From the NCBI RefSeq assembly GCF_000193375.1, contig NC_015315.1, positions 248,001 through 312,000 of the forward strand: a stretch of 64,000 bases of DNA, given 5' to 3'. Each line of letters begins with the position of its first letter. Position 1 is the stretch's first letter. The DNA comes from Thermoproteus uzoniensis 768-20 (GTDB taxonomy: Archaea > Thermoproteota > Thermoprotei > Thermoproteales > Thermoproteaceae). Below are positions 16,888 to 25,700 of the stretch, in pieces. The notes under the pieces are model-generated. The model ran no database searches, was not told the origin of the DNA, and saw only the letters and a program-made list of their open reading frames with translations. Position numbers and translations under genes: made by a program.

Positions 16888-18578
16888 TCCCAGGGGTATT
16901 TCTTGCTCCAGCGCTCTTCCCTCAGCCGCCTCAACTCGGCCAACATCGCGTCCAGCTCGTTCTTGTCTATCTTCTTAAACAACGGCTCGACCTCGCCCAG
17001 CTTGATGCCCGGCGCGGGATCGGCGTTGGGCCACCTCACAGGCGGCTGGAGGCCCATCATAGACCAGAGCTTCTCGGCCGACGAGGGTATCACAGGGTAT
17101 AGCAGAGCCGCCAACGCCATCAAGGCCTTGTACGAGTTGTACATGACCGTCCCCGCCTCCTCGGGCCTTTCCTTGACCAACTGCCACGGCGCGCGTAAAT
17201 TGAGGTACTTATTGCCCTCTCTGGCTATCTCGACTGCGTCCATCAAGGCCTCCTTGAGCTCTATCCTATCGTAGTGGGCCTCGGCCGACTTGACGTATTT
17301 GGCCACTGCCTCGACGAACTCGGCGTCGGGAGGCGTCGAGGGGCCGGGTCCCGGCAGAACTCCGCCGAATCTGGTCTTTATAAACGAGAGGACTCTGTGC
17401 GCGAAGTTGCCCACGTCGTCGTTCAGTACTTTGTTCACCACCTCCACGGCGGTCTGCCACGTGAAGTCGACGTCCCTATTCTCGGGCCTCATATAGACCA
17501 AGACGAAGCGCCAGTAGTCCACCGGCATGAGCTTAAGCGCCTCGTCTATCCATATGCCCCATCTACGGCTCTTGGAGAACTTATCGCCTTCGTAGTTCAG
17601 ATATTCCGTCGACGATGTCGTGAGCCTTGTGGTGTAGCCCCCGCCGTTCGCCATTATGAGCGCGGGCAGTATTATGACGTGGAAGGGTATGTTGTCCTTG
17701 CCCACGAAGAACACCGCCTTAGTGGACGGATCTAGCCAGAACTCCCTCCACCTATCCGGCTCGCCTCTCTTCTCGAAGTATTCCTTGACAGCCGAGATGT
17801 AGCCCAGGACCGCCTCGAACCACACGTAGATGGTCTTGCCCTCGGCGCCGGGAAACGGGGCGGGGATCCCCCACTTGTTGTCCCTCGTTATCGCCCTCGG
17901 CCTCAGCCCCTCCTTGAGTATGCCCAGGGCCATCTCCCGCGCGTTTTGGGGCAACTCCTTGTTCCCCTCGACGTATCTCCTCACAGCGTCCTCCAACTTC
18001 CTCAGATCCAAATACCAGTGTTTGGTCCTGCGCCACTCGGGCTTGGCGCCGCAGACAGCGCATCTGGGCTCTATAAGGAGGCGGGGCTCCAGAAGCCTCC
18101 CGCACCTCTCGCATTGATCCCCCCTCGCCCTCTCGTATCCGCAGTAGGGGCATTTCCCTATAACGAACCTATCCGGCAGGAATATCTTGTCGTTGGGACA
18201 GTAGGGCAACTCGTCCTCCTGTGTAAATACATATCCATTTTCGTAGATCTTCTTAAAGAAGTCCTTTGTAAACTCTATATGGGTATTGCTGTGGGTATGC
18301 GTGTATAGGTCAAAGGAAATGTTCCACCGCCTAAACAGCTCGGCAACTATCCCGTGCATCCTCATAGCGTAGTCCTGCGGGTCTACCCCCAGCTGTATCG
18401 CCTCGACCTCTATCGGCGTGCCGTGCATGTCGGAGCCCGAGACGAAGACAACCTCGTGGCCCCTCAGTCTGAGGTAGCGCGCATACACGTCGGCGGACAG
18501 CACCGACCCTATCATGTTGCCGAGGTGCGGCACCGACTGGACGTAGGGCCAGGCGCTGCCGATGACGAATTTAGCCAT
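16872..18578 (-). CDS. metG: Methionyl-tRNA synthetase, catalytic subunit
   Basis: A 568-aa class I synthetase: [14 protein letters not shown] carries the HIGH-type motif (PHLGN), KFSKSRRWG is the KMSKS loop, and two zinc-binding Cys knuckles lie between residues about 145 and 180 ([15 protein letters not shown], and RCAVCGAK). The anticodon-binding helical domain follows. The C-terminal tRNA-binding extension present in many bacterial enzymes is absent and is encoded separately at 19342-19668, as usual in archaea. It charges both initiator and elongator tRNA-Met. It sits in a minus-strand run with uppS and the beta subunit. Confidence 0.97.
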   Translation of the reverse strand: MAKFVIGSAWPYVQSVPHLGNMIGSVLSADVYARYLRLRGHEVVFVSGSDMHGTPIEVEAIQLGVDPQDYAMRMHGIVAELFRRWNISFDLYTHTHSNTHIEFTKDFFKKIYENGYVFTQEDELPYCPNDKIFLPDRFVIGKCPYCGYERARGDQCERCGRLLEPRLLIEPRCAVCGAKPEWRRTKHWYLDLRKLEDAVRRYVEGNKELPQNAREMALGILKEGLRPRAITRDNKWGIPAPFPGAEGKTIYVWFEAVLGYISAVKEYFEKRGEPDRWREFWLDPSTKAVFFVGKDNIPFHVIILPALIMANGGGYTTRLTTSSTEYLNYEGDKFSKSRRWGIWIDEALKLMPVDYWRFVLVYMRPENRDVDFTWQTAVEVVNKVLNDDVGNFAHRVLSFIKTRFGGVLPGPGPSTPPDAEFVEAVAKYVKSAEAHYDRIELKEALMDAVEIAREGNKYLNLRAPWQLVKERPEEAGTVMYNSYKALMALAALLYPVIPSSAEKLWSMMGLQPPVRWPNADPAPGIKLGEVEPLFKKIDKNELDAMLAELRRLREERWSKKYPWDQVVL

Positions 18579-18647
18579 AGCTCGACTATCTCGGCTTTAT
18601 TAAGGCTTTAAGAGGTATAGCCCACGGCCGACCTGCCGGAACGCCGG

Positions 18648-19352
18648 CTATCTGCCGAACCTCCTCTGCCGCGTCGCGTATTCCTCCAGGACCGCCCGGA
18701 GATCCTCCCTCTCGATCTCGGGCCAGTATTTGTCGAGGAAAAACAACTCGCTGTACGCCGTCTGATACAGCAGGAAGTTGCTCAGGCGCTTCTCGCCGCC
18801 CGTCCTTATCAACACGTCGGGCTCGGGGTGTTTGAGATATGATGTGTCGAGGCATCGGAACAGGGAATTCTCGTCGACAGCCTCAAGCCTTACCTCCCCG
18901 CTTATTATCCTCTTGATACATCTAACTATCTCGGCCCTCCCGCCGTAGCCTAACGCCAGCGTTAAGTCGTAGTCGCTGTAGGACGACGTGATGTCCTCCA
19001 GCCTCTCCATCTCCTTGACAAGGTCTTGGGGCAACAACGAGCGGTCGCCGATGAACCGCACTCTGACCTTGTTCTCGTGTATTATGGGATCCTCCTGAGT
19101 TCTCCTTATCTCGTTCTTGAAGATCCTGAACAGAACCTCCAGCTCCGCCCTGCTCCTCTGCAGGTTCTCTGTAGATAGCGCGAAGAACGTCATGTGCCGT
19201 ATATCCCTATACTCGAGAACCCACGTCGCGAATTTGCGGACCTTCTCGACGCCGTGTCTATAGGCCTCTACGAGCGATAGGCCGTACTTCCTGGCATATC
19301 TCCTATTCCCGTCAGGTATCACCGCTATATGTCTGGGCAACTCAGCAGACAT
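18648..19352 (-). CDS. uppS: cis-Prenyltransferase (undecaprenyl/polyprenyl diphosphate synthase family)
   Basis: A 234-aa UppS/DHDDS-family enzyme. HIAVIPDGNRRYARK near the N-terminus holds the catalytic Asp14 and the phosphate-binding loop; then come FFALSTENLQRS, LTLALGYGGRAEI and LIRTGGEKRLSNFLL with the second diphosphate site. It condenses isopentenyl diphosphate in cis to make the long polyprenyl or dolichyl carrier used in protein N-glycosylation. That fits the surface glycoproteins and the dolichol-phosphate sugar transferase elsewhere in the window. It overlaps the MetRS beta gene by 11 nt, so the two are translated from one message. Confidence 0.95.
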   Translation of the reverse strand: MSAELPRHIAVIPDGNRRYARKYGLSLVEAYRHGVEKVRKFATWVLEYRDIRHMTFFALSTENLQRSRAELEVLFRIFKNEIRRTQEDPIIHENKVRVRFIGDRSLLPQDLVKEMERLEDITSSYSDYDLTLALGYGGRAEIVRCIKRIISGEVRLEAVDENSLFRCLDTSYLKHPEPDVLIRTGGEKRLSNFLLYQTAYSELFFLDKYWPEIEREDLRAVLEEYATRQRRFGR

Positions 19353-19668
19353 GTTCCCCTACATGTTCGTCTGATGGCTCCAATAAGGTAAGCAGGGTTG
19401 GCTTGTCGCAGGTGGCTAGCAACATGCCCTGGCTCTCATAGCCCATCAACCTCCTCGGCTGGAGGTTCGCCACAACGATTACGTACTTCCCCACCAACGC
19501 CTCCGGCGCGTAGTGCTCGGCTAGGCCGGCCACAATCTGCCTTTTCTCGGACCCTAGATCCACTACGAGCCTTATGAGCTTCTTTGAGCCTTCAATCCTC
19601 TGGGCCTCGAGAACCTTGCCGACCTTTAGCTCTATCTTCTTAAAGTCGTCTATGCTGATAAGGCTCAC
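19342..19668 (-). CDS. metS: Methionyl-tRNA synthetase beta subunit (tRNA-binding EMAPII/Trbp111-type domain)
   Basis: A 108-aa OB-fold tRNA-binding domain: IDDFKKIELKVGKVLEAQRI, LIRLVVDLGSEKRQIVAGL, YVIVVANLQPRRLMGYESQGM. It is the separate homologue of the C-terminal dimerisation domain of bacterial MetRS and binds the tRNA elbow in trans. It lies two genes upstream of metG on the same strand and overlaps uppS. The tail (EPSDEHVGEHVC) is acidic and ends in Cys. The neighbourhood metS-uppS-metG suggests a single transcript starting near 19690, where an AT-rich TATATATA tract is present. Confidence 0.92.
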   Translation of the reverse strand: MSLISIDDFKKIELKVGKVLEAQRIEGSKKLIRLVVDLGSEKRQIVAGLAEHYAPEALVGKYVIVVANLQPRRLMGYESQGMLLATCDKPTLLTLLEPSDEHVGEHVC

Positions 19669-19708
19669 AGAAGGGGGTTTCCGAAATATATATAAGTGTT
19701 ATGTGCGT

Positions 19709-20101
19709 TCAGAGTTTTAAGTCCTTATACGCCGATCCTACCGCATATACGACCACGTTCTTCAACGATACGCCGTCCTTAACCTCGTAGTTTATCTGCA
19801 CCGCCACGCCTTGGGCGATATGGGCGTAGGCAGTCCTCTCGATGAAATTCCCCACTATCCGCTCCTGCACGGGCGTCACCGTGGCGAAGTCCTCGCCGCT
19901 GGCGGCGAGGTAAATGTCGAGCCTCTGCAACAGCCCATCCGCCGACACCCTACATTCTATAAACACCGGGCCGTCCGCCTTCCTGAGCTCTACTGCGACT
20001 CCCATCTTCCTCAGCCGCGACACGACCATAGAAACAGTGGAAACCACCTGGTCCTTGTTCGGCAGAGGCAGAATCAACACGGCCGGCGGAGCCGATATCA
20101 T
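19709..20101 (-). CDS. Hypothetical protein, 130 aa, coupled to the large surface protein gene
   Basis: Soluble alpha/beta protein without cysteines on its surface-like stretches except one (FIECRVSADG). A Ser-rich amphipathic helix (DQVVSTVSMVVSRLRKMG) is followed by alternating strands. No family recognised. Its ATG overlaps the stop codon of the surface protein at 20098-22581 by 4 nt (ATGA), so it is the second gene of that operon; that is the only functional hint. It might assist export or assembly of the surface protein. Confidence 0.65.
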   Translation of the reverse strand: MISAPPAVLILPLPNKDQVVSTVSMVVSRLRKMGVAVELRKADGPVFIECRVSADGLLQRLDIYLAASGEDFATVTPVQERIVGNFIERTAYAHIAQGVAVQINYEVKDGVSLKNVVVYAVGSAYKDLKL

Positions 20102-22581
20102 GAAGTACCGTATTTCCTCCTCTTTAACTTTATCGCCAACACAGCCGCGTAGGCCGATACCGCGGCCACGCCATATCCCAGAACCATTATTAGGGGAACG
20201 CCGAAGAGGCTCTCCACGACGGTCACTGCAACGACGTTGGAGTAGTTCCCAGCTACGTAGGGATTGCCGCTGTAGTACACCTCGACCTCGTAAGAGCCGG
20301 GAGCCGGCAAAGATACCTTGAGCACCTCCTGCGAGCTGTTCACATATTTAGTTAAAGTATAGTTATTTCCTTTATTTATATTAGTAATATATATATAAAT
20401 TATACCATTAATTATATATGATTTAGTGAAAATATGTACGTATATATCTATAGGAGAGTTGGGGACAACGAGCTTCCGCGGTATCTCGATCGCTATATAT
20501 GCTGGGTTCTTCATCACATCGACCGTCAACGAGGAGTTGCACTGGGAATACCGAACATCGCCCTTGAATATGGCGAATATCGTGTGTATGCCGGTGGAGT
20601 TGAAAGATAGGGGCAGGACTTGCGCAGTACCTAGATACTTCCCATCTAGATATATCTCCGGCACTACTGATGAATTTATTAAAATTTCATATTTTCTTAA
20701 AACATATAAAATAGATGAATTTATTAATATATTTATAGTACATTTCGCTTTCTCTACATATATTATTATTGTGGATATCGTATTGGAGTAGTTCTTGGAG
20801 GCGCTCTGGAAATAAGCCGTTATGTTGAAGACGCCGCTCCTGGGCGGGCGCCACGTGGTTTGTACGCGGGGGCTCGGGCCGCTGTAAATCAAAGTGCCGT
20901 TTACGTAGATAGAGATCTGCCCAGGCACTTGCGGAGCCGCCGACACCGATATCGGCACAGACGCGCCGTAGACGGCCCTCTGGGGAGCCTCTATGGACAA
21001 GGCGACGGCCGCGCTCTTTATGAGCAACAAGAACGACGCGCTTGTCGGGTATAGATTCTCATTGCCCATGAACGATACATACACGACATACGAGCCCGCA
21101 GGTAGTGGGGGAAGACGTAGAGTCGTGTTGCCGAAGACGCGCACGAGCATCGTGTAGTTGTTCACCGTGACGTTTAGGAGGCCCGAGATAGGTCTACCGT
21201 AGACGTAGAGGCCCAAAGTGACGTTTGGCATCTCGCCGTATGTCGCCGATATGTATTTCGGAACTACGAGCTCCGGCATCGACTTCGCCACTGCTATCGT
21301 TGCGCTCGCCTTAGCCTCCTTGAAGTTGGCGCTAGACGGCAAGAAAGCCACCGTGACGTTGTGTAGACCGGCTCCCAGCATCAACGTGTCGACGACGGCG
21401 CCGAAGCTCCTCCCATCAACCAATATGATGAACTTGCCGGTAGGCTGCAACGTGGAGCTCGCCGTGGCGTTGAAGACGAGGATCTGGCCGTATGAGGCCA
21501 GCACGACTTGACTTAGCGGCGAGCCGTTCACGTACACTCTGAGACTTACCGGCGCCGGCAATACTCTGAACAGCTTGACGGCGCTCGACTGGGTCGTGTT
21601 AGCGCTGGGACGAGCCACAACGGTTAGGTTGTACGTACCTACATTCAGAACAGGCAGATATAAGGACAGCGGGGTTGTGCCGGACGCCACAAGAGAGCCG
21701 TTTATAAACACATCAACAGTAGATTTATAATAACTATTATATATGTATGTATTTATATTATATTTACTGGTAATGCCATATATAATTGTATTATTTAACT
21801 CGATAGTTATTTTAGGAACTGCCCGGAGGATCGTAATAGTCTCATTGAGCAACACGACACCGCCTTGGCTTAAGGTAAGCGTGTAGTTCCCGGCCGCTAG
21901 GGCGAACGGCGGTATGGATATATCAGATGTCGCTGAGAGCTGAAATCCGCCAATGGACGCCACGGCGGGGCTACTGAGCGGCGGATATAGCGATATATTA
22001 AGCCATTGTCCATAATATATCTTAGTAGTTGAAATTTTTGGAGATACTATATATGTTAAATTAATATAATATGATCCATTTGTTAATAATATATAATAAA
22101 TGCCTGAATAGGGAGGGTTGTATACCGAGTTTATCGGGATATAGGTTCCGTTGACGTACTCGCGGAGGCCGAGACAGTTAGACGAGACATTTATAAATAT
22201 AGATTGAGTATAGTTATATGAATCTATATAATTTATATTACAAATATTTGCTACATTTAATATTTTTTCAGTATTATTTATTGATATAATTACATTGTTA
22301 CCGGTCGGATAGATTCCTATATTTATTATATTATTATACATTTTTTCAAATATTATTAATGCGTTAGATATATTAATTTTAGTATTATTTATATTGATTT
22401 CATTTTTGAATATTATTGTGAGGTTTGTGTAAGTTGCTGAATTCACGACGCTTGGTGTAATGGTAAAGCCGGGTTGCGGCTCGAGGGGAAGGGAAACCTG
22501 GAGCTCTGCGTAAATATTAATAGTGAGTAGAGAGAGTATCGATATGAGCGCCAAGGCTATTACCTTCGACGTATGGGGCAC
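20098..22581 (-). CDS. Large secreted, membrane-anchored surface protein with Ig-like repeats and AT-rich coding islands
   Basis: An 827-aa protein with an N-terminal signal peptide (VIALALISILSLLTINIYAE), several Ig-like beta-sandwich repeats with the recurring pattern AGNYTLTL / ..GTYNLTV.. / ..GVFNITAYF.., many N-x-S/T glycosylation sequons, and a C-terminal anchor helix (PLIMVLGYGVAAVSAYAAVLA) followed by KLKRRK. Four to five blocks of the gene are strongly AT-rich and encode Asn/Ile/Tyr/Lys-rich stretches, while the rest has the G+C-rich style of the genome. The GTG start at 22581 is supported by CTTTATAG centred about 25 nt upstream, which puts promoter and first 38 nt inside the divergent HAD gene. 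Probably an S-layer-associated or adhesive protein. Confidence 0.85.
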   Translation of the reverse strand: MPHTSKVIALALISILSLLTINIYAELQVSLPLEPQPGFTITPSVVNSATYTNLTIIFKNEININNTKINISNALIIFEKMYNNIINIGIYPTGNNVIISINNTEKILNVANICNINYIDSYNYTQSIFINVSSNCLGLREYVNGTYIPINSVYNPPYSGIYYILLTNGSYYINLTYIVSPKISTTKIYYGQWLNISLYPPLSSPAVASIGGFQLSATSDISIPPFALAAGNYTLTLSQGGVVLLNETITILRAVPKITIELNNTIIYGITSKYNINTYIYNSYYKSTVDVFINGSLVASGTTPLSLYLPVLNVGTYNLTVVARPSANTTQSSAVKLFRVLPAPVSLRVYVNGSPLSQVVLASYGQILVFNATASSTLQPTGKFIILVDGRSFGAVVDTLMLGAGLHNVTVAFLPSSANFKEAKASATIAVAKSMPELVVPKYISATYGEMPNVTLGLYVYGRPISGLLNVTVNNYTMLVRVFGNTTLRLPPLPAGSYVVYVSFMGNENLYPTSASFLLLIKSAAVALSIEAPQRAVYGASVPISVSAAPQVPGQISIYVNGTLIYSGPSPRVQTTWRPPRSGVFNITAYFQSASKNYSNTISTIIIYVEKAKCTINILINSSILYVLRKYEILINSSVVPEIYLDGKYLGTAQVLPLSFNSTGIHTIFAIFKGDVRYSQCNSSLTVDVMKNPAYIAIEIPRKLVVPNSPIDIYVHIFTKSYIINGIIYIYITNINKGNNYTLTKYVNSSQEVLKVSLPAPGSYEVEVYYSGNPYVAGNYSNVVAVTVVESLFGVPLIMVLGYGVAAVSAYAAVLAIKLKRRKYGTS

Positions 22582-23296
22582 GATACTGCCCGTAGAGCCC
22601 GCTATAAAGGTTGTCGCCGACGTGTTGACGAAGGCGTTGGGCGGCAGAGTCCAGTGGAGCTCGATCTACTCCTTCGTGCAGGATGAGCGGCGCGCTTTGA
22701 AGCTCGCCCGTAGGGAGAGACAGGAGTTTATCCCTCCCACCTACAACCTTTACAGGATCAAGAGGAAGCTGAAGGAGCGCGGTATTGCCGCGGACTTCGA
22801 CGTGTATGAGGTCCAAAACGAGATAGATGAGGCTGTCAGTAGCCTTGACGTGAAGCCGTTCCAAGACGCGGTGGAGGCGTTGAGGGCTGTGAGGGACGAT
22901 GGATATAAGGTAGGAGTCATTTCCAACATCCTTCTCTGGAGATCTAGGGCCACCAGAGAGCTCCTCTCCAAGCTCGACATAGCGGGGCTGTTAGATGTCC
23001 AGATATATGCCGACGATGTGGGGTCGGTCAAGCCGAGCCCGCGCATATTCGAGATGGCGCTGACGGTGCTTGTGGGCGACATAATACCTGACGTGTACGT
23101 CCACGTAGGCGACGACTTCTACGAGGACTTCGTGGGCGCGTTGATGGCCGACTACGGGTCAATCCTGGTAGACAGAGAAGGCCGTTACATAAAGAGGGAG
23201 TACCACGAGGCGGTGCCGTGCCGCGCCTATATAGTCCGCGACCTCAAAATGATCGGCGTGATCACGCATCAGATAGAGAGTTGCGAGACGAGGTAG
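22544..23296 (+). CDS. HAD-superfamily hydrolase
   Basis: About 250 aa. Motif I is ITFDVWGTILP (DxWxT type, as in the haloacid dehalogenase/REG-2-like branch), motif II VGVISNILLW, motif III the lysine in SVKPSPRIFEMAL, and motif IV VHVGDDFYEDFVGA. A helical cap domain sits between I and II. It is a probable phosphatase with unknown substrate. I choose the ATG at 22544 because TAAATATTA lies about 29 nt upstream; an earlier in-frame start at 22523 is possible. It overlaps the divergent surface-protein gene at its 5' end by 38 nt and the convergent ParA gene by 28 nt at its 3' end. Confidence 0.88.
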   Translation: MSAKAITFDVWGTILPVEPAIKVVADVLTKALGGRVQWSSIYSFVQDERRALKLARRERQEFIPPTYNLYRIKRKLKERGIAADFDVYEVQNEIDEAVSSLDVKPFQDAVEALRAVRDDGYKVGVISNILLWRSRATRELLSKLDIAGLLDVQIYADDVGSVKPSPRIFEMALTVLVGDIIPDVYVHVGDDFYEDFVGALMADYGSILVDREGRYIKREYHEAVPCRAYIVRDLKMIGVITHQIESCETR

Positions 23297-24033
23297 CGGA
23301 TGTAGGACAGCAGAGCCGTCAGCCCCTGCGACTCCTCGGGCCTTAACTTGAGCGACTCTATCTCCAACGCTTGTCTGGAGGCCTCGAAGAGGGGATCTGC
23401 AGGTATTATATGCGGCTCCTCTCCGAACATCTCCCTCACGATATCCGGCCAATTCCGCCCGTACACGCCAGCCACGTCGTGCTCTTTTACATACATATTT
23501 ATGATCGGCCTCAACATCCTTCCGCCGACGATCTTCGAGATCCCGGCCGTCGAGACTATAGAGGACATGTCCGGAGTGACCACGGGGACCACGAAGTCTA
23601 GAAGGCCGGCGATGCTCCAATCGTAGCCGGCAGGCGGCGAGTCGAATATGGCTACCAGCGGGCCGAGCATATCCCCTACCTGTTTCACCAACGCTTCAAG
23701 CAACCTCCTAGAGACTGCGACGGGCTTGTTGAAGAATGAAAAAACCACGTTGAACTCGCCCTGCTGGACTTGCCACCTCCTCAAATAAAACGCTTGGAGG
23801 GGGTTCGATATCCGCCCCTCGAAATATTCCGAGAGGCTAATCAGATTCTGTAAACTATATGAGCCGGCCAACAGCATCGCAGCTGTGCCGATTCCCGGCG
23901 TCGCGTCTATCAACAACACGGGATACTTAGCCTTGTTCCTCAGCGCATATGCGAGCACAACTGCTGTGTTGACCGCTAGGGTGGTCTTGCCAGTGCCGCC
24001 TTTAAGGCCTGATATAAACGCCAGCGTCTTCAT
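23269..24033 (-). CDS. ParA/MinD-family ATPase (chromosome partition or positioning type)
   Basis: A 254-aa deviant Walker ATPase: GLKGGTGKTTLAVN with the signature lysine (Lys11) and Walker lysine (Lys16), LLIDATPGIGT as switch I, and LVAIFDSPPAGYDW as Walker B/switch II. No fused DNA-binding domain, no iron-sulfur CxxC as in Mrp/NBP35, and no obvious C-terminal amphipathic membrane helix as in MinD. This points to ParA/Soj/SegA-like use. It overlaps the next small membrane protein gene by 1 nt, and three small wHTH-like genes follow upstream on the same strand, a plausible partner set. The membrane protein could recruit the ATPase to the membrane. Confidence 0.88.
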   Translation of the reverse strand: MKTLAFISGLKGGTGKTTLAVNTAVVLAYALRNKAKYPVLLIDATPGIGTAAMLLAGSYSLQNLISLSEYFEGRISNPLQAFYLRRWQVQQGEFNVVFSFFNKPVAVSRRLLEALVKQVGDMLGPLVAIFDSPPAGYDWSIAGLLDFVVPVVTPDMSSIVSTAGISKIVGGRMLRPIINMYVKEHDVAGVYGRNWPDIVREMFGEEPHIIPADPLFEASRQALEIESLKLRPEESQGLTALLSYIRYLVSQLSI

Positions 24034-24263
24034 TACAGCTCGGGAGGTTGTGTAGGCCTTTTCTTGAGCTCCTCAGGCGTGGGCTTAGGCTGAAGAACGA
24101 CTGGAAGCCTTTCCTCAACACGTCGCTCTTTTTGCGGTATTAATATAATTATAATACCAATAATATAGACTATAAGTGCAATAAAACTATATATTAATGT
24201 ATGTGGAACTAAAAGTATTAGTACTGCAATCGCCGTCAGCAGTATGCCTAAGTGTTGCCTCAC
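24033..24263 (-). CDS. Small membrane protein with two transmembrane helices, next to ParA
   Basis: A 76-aa protein with two closely spaced hydrophobic helices (LGILLTAIAVLILLV and YSFIALIVYIIGIIIILI) and a cytoplasmic Pro/Lys-rich tail (VVLQPKPTPEELKKRPTQP). The start overlaps the ParA ATG region by 1 nt, so both are translated from one message. The TM region is AT-rich compared with its neighbours because of Ile codons. No family recognised. The tail could contact ParA; this is inference from coupling only. Confidence 0.7.
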   Translation of the reverse strand: MRQHLGILLTAIAVLILLVPHTLIYSFIALIVYIIGIIIILIPQKERRVEERLPVVLQPKPTPEELKKRPTQPPEL

Positions 24264-24285
24264 GTAGCACTAAAAGAGGGATTAA

Positions 24286-24594
24286 TTAAGTTCTTTCGGC
24301 CACAATAATCGTACGCCTAACTATATCGCATATGCCCTCGATGTCATTCCTAGCGGCGGCTTCCCACAACGGCGAGCCGCGCCGTAAGATGTACTTTTTG
24401 CCGATCTTCTCCAGAAGCCCTTGGGCCAGCAACGCCTCGCATATAGCTGCGACCCTCAAGGTGACGGACCGCGTAGTTCTGAACTTCTCCTCGGACCACC
24501 GCGAGACGTCGCCCACGGTGAAGCTGACTACGTTGCCTCTGGCCCCCTCCACCAGCTTAGCAAGGTATCTCCCCAGTATCTCGCAGACTTCCAC
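24286..24594 (-). CDS. Small winged-helix-like protein, 102 aa
   Basis: A helical protein with the layout of a winged helix: SFTVGDVSRWSEEKFRTTRSV, then VTLRVAAICEALLAQG, and a short basic wing GKKYILRRGSPLWE. A C-terminal helix ends in VAERT. Probably binds DNA. It is 22 nt from the membrane protein gene and 32 nt from the next wHTH gene, all in one direction towards parA. It carries a TATATTTAG-type box just upstream (about 24610-24620), so it may have its own promoter. Confidence 0.65.
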   Translation of the reverse strand: MEVCEILGRYLAKLVEGARGNVVSFTVGDVSRWSEEKFRTTRSVTLRVAAICEALLAQGLLEKIGKKYILRRGSPLWEAAARNDIEGICDIVRRTIIVAERT

Positions 24595-24626
24595 GACAGA
24601 GCCTCAATATCTAAATATATAGTTTT

Positions 24627-24926
24627 CTATTGGGACGCAGAGTAGACGAGCCTCCCCTCGTCGTCTAGACGACGCCTTATCTTCCCCGATCTGGTCAGCC
24701 TATCCACGGCCCTCATGATGTCGGCCGTCGTGTACCCCCTGGCCTTCCCCCACTCGAACAGCTCCTCCTTAGGCACTATCCCCCTGCTGGCTATATAGCT
24801 GTACACGTCGTTGTCGACGCCTTCTGGCTGGGCCGGCGCCTCGCGCCTCTCGGCAGACCCGCCGCCTCCCAGGAAATCGAGCAGGCTACCTCCCCTTTTT
24901 TCGCCTTGTTGCCGTCGCTTAGCCAT
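24627..24926 (-). CDS. Small basic protein with C-terminal winged-helix domain, 99 aa
   Basis: The first 35 residues are disordered and basic (MAKRRQQGEKRGGSLLDFLGG, split by Gly-rich stretches). The rest is a wHTH-like unit: NDVYSYIASRGIVPKEELFEWGKARGYT followed by ADIMRAVDRLTRSGKIRRRL and a short strand DEGRLVYSAS. The arrangement disordered tail plus wHTH recalls SegB-like or chromatin proteins, but it is not a recognised SegB. A likely partner of the ParA ATPase in DNA binding. Confidence 0.68.
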   Translation of the reverse strand: MAKRRQQGEKRGGSLLDFLGGGGSAERREAPAQPEGVDNDVYSYIASRGIVPKEELFEWGKARGYTTADIMRAVDRLTRSGKIRRRLDDEGRLVYSASQ

Positions 24927-24945
24927 AAAGTTAGATTCGTCCTAT

Positions 24946-25650
24946 TTATTTCAAACTAGAGATGTGCCTCTCCAGAACACGCGAGGCACATTCAGGATCC
25001 AGTTGTGTTATGCCTAGAGGCCTCTGCTGTTTAGAGCACTCCCTCAGCCACTCGGGCACGTCTTCCACATAGGCAACGCCGCCTATGACCGAGCCGTTGC
25101 TGGCGAAGGCCCGCGCGACTGGGTCTCCCAAATAAACTACGTATCTGCCCTCCTTCTTGACAACGCCTATATCCATTGCGATGGCTAGGAGCGACTTGAA
25201 GGCCACGTTGTTGATCCAGCCCGACGGAGTGATCTCCGACAGTCTCTTATTCAAGGCGCCGTGGAGCTCCTCAGGCGTCGCCGTGCGCATTCTCTCGATC
25301 AGCTCGGCGAAGAGCCTATACTGCGGAAGCGCCGAGTTGAAGAGCGGATGGAAGACCGCGGGGCCTATGGAGCGGTATATCGAGAGCACCTCGTAGGCTA
25401 ACTTTGTCGGTGCGACGTTCTTGCCAGAGACGGTGACCAGCCCCAACCTCTCGAGGAACCGCGTTATGTCGCCTCTCCCCTTGCCGAAGTCTAACCCCTC
25501 CTCTTTCAACTCTTCAAGAGAGATAGAGCCGCGCTGGACCACTGCCTGTAGGTACTTAACGAGTCTGTCGAGCCGGATAGGCGGGAAAGGTATGCTCCTC
25601 TGGACGTGGAACATTGCCATGTGCGGGCTCTCCAATAAATGAAAGAGCAT
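24946..25650 (-). CDS. wHTH-containing protein of unknown family, 234 aa, first gene of the ParA run
   Basis: The N-terminal half reads as a winged helix (LDRLVKYLQAVVQRGSISLEELKEEG, then GDITRFLERLGLVTVSGKNVAPT). The C-terminal half is helical with FKSLLAIAMDIGVVKKEGRYVVYLGDPVARAF, a possible second winged helix. One pair of cysteines lies near the end (ECSKQQRP, DPECASR). It heads a five-gene minus-strand set ending in parA. It is divergent from the PhoU-type gene over an intergenic region that carries palindromes (see 25701-25738). It could be the DNA-binding partner in a partition complex or a local regulator. Confidence 0.68.
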   Translation of the reverse strand: MLFHLLESPHMAMFHVQRSIPFPPIRLDRLVKYLQAVVQRGSISLEELKEEGLDFGKGRGDITRFLERLGLVTVSGKNVAPTKLAYEVLSIYRSIGPAVFHPLFNSALPQYRLFAELIERMRTATPEELHGALNKRLSEITPSGWINNVAFKSLLAIAMDIGVVKKEGRYVVYLGDPVARAFASNGSVIGGVAYVEDVPEWLRECSKQQRPLGITQLDPECASRVLERHISSLK

Positions 25651-25700
25651 TGCGAATCGTCATATCTAGATAATCCGCGGCGCGTCTACATGGAGTGTAC

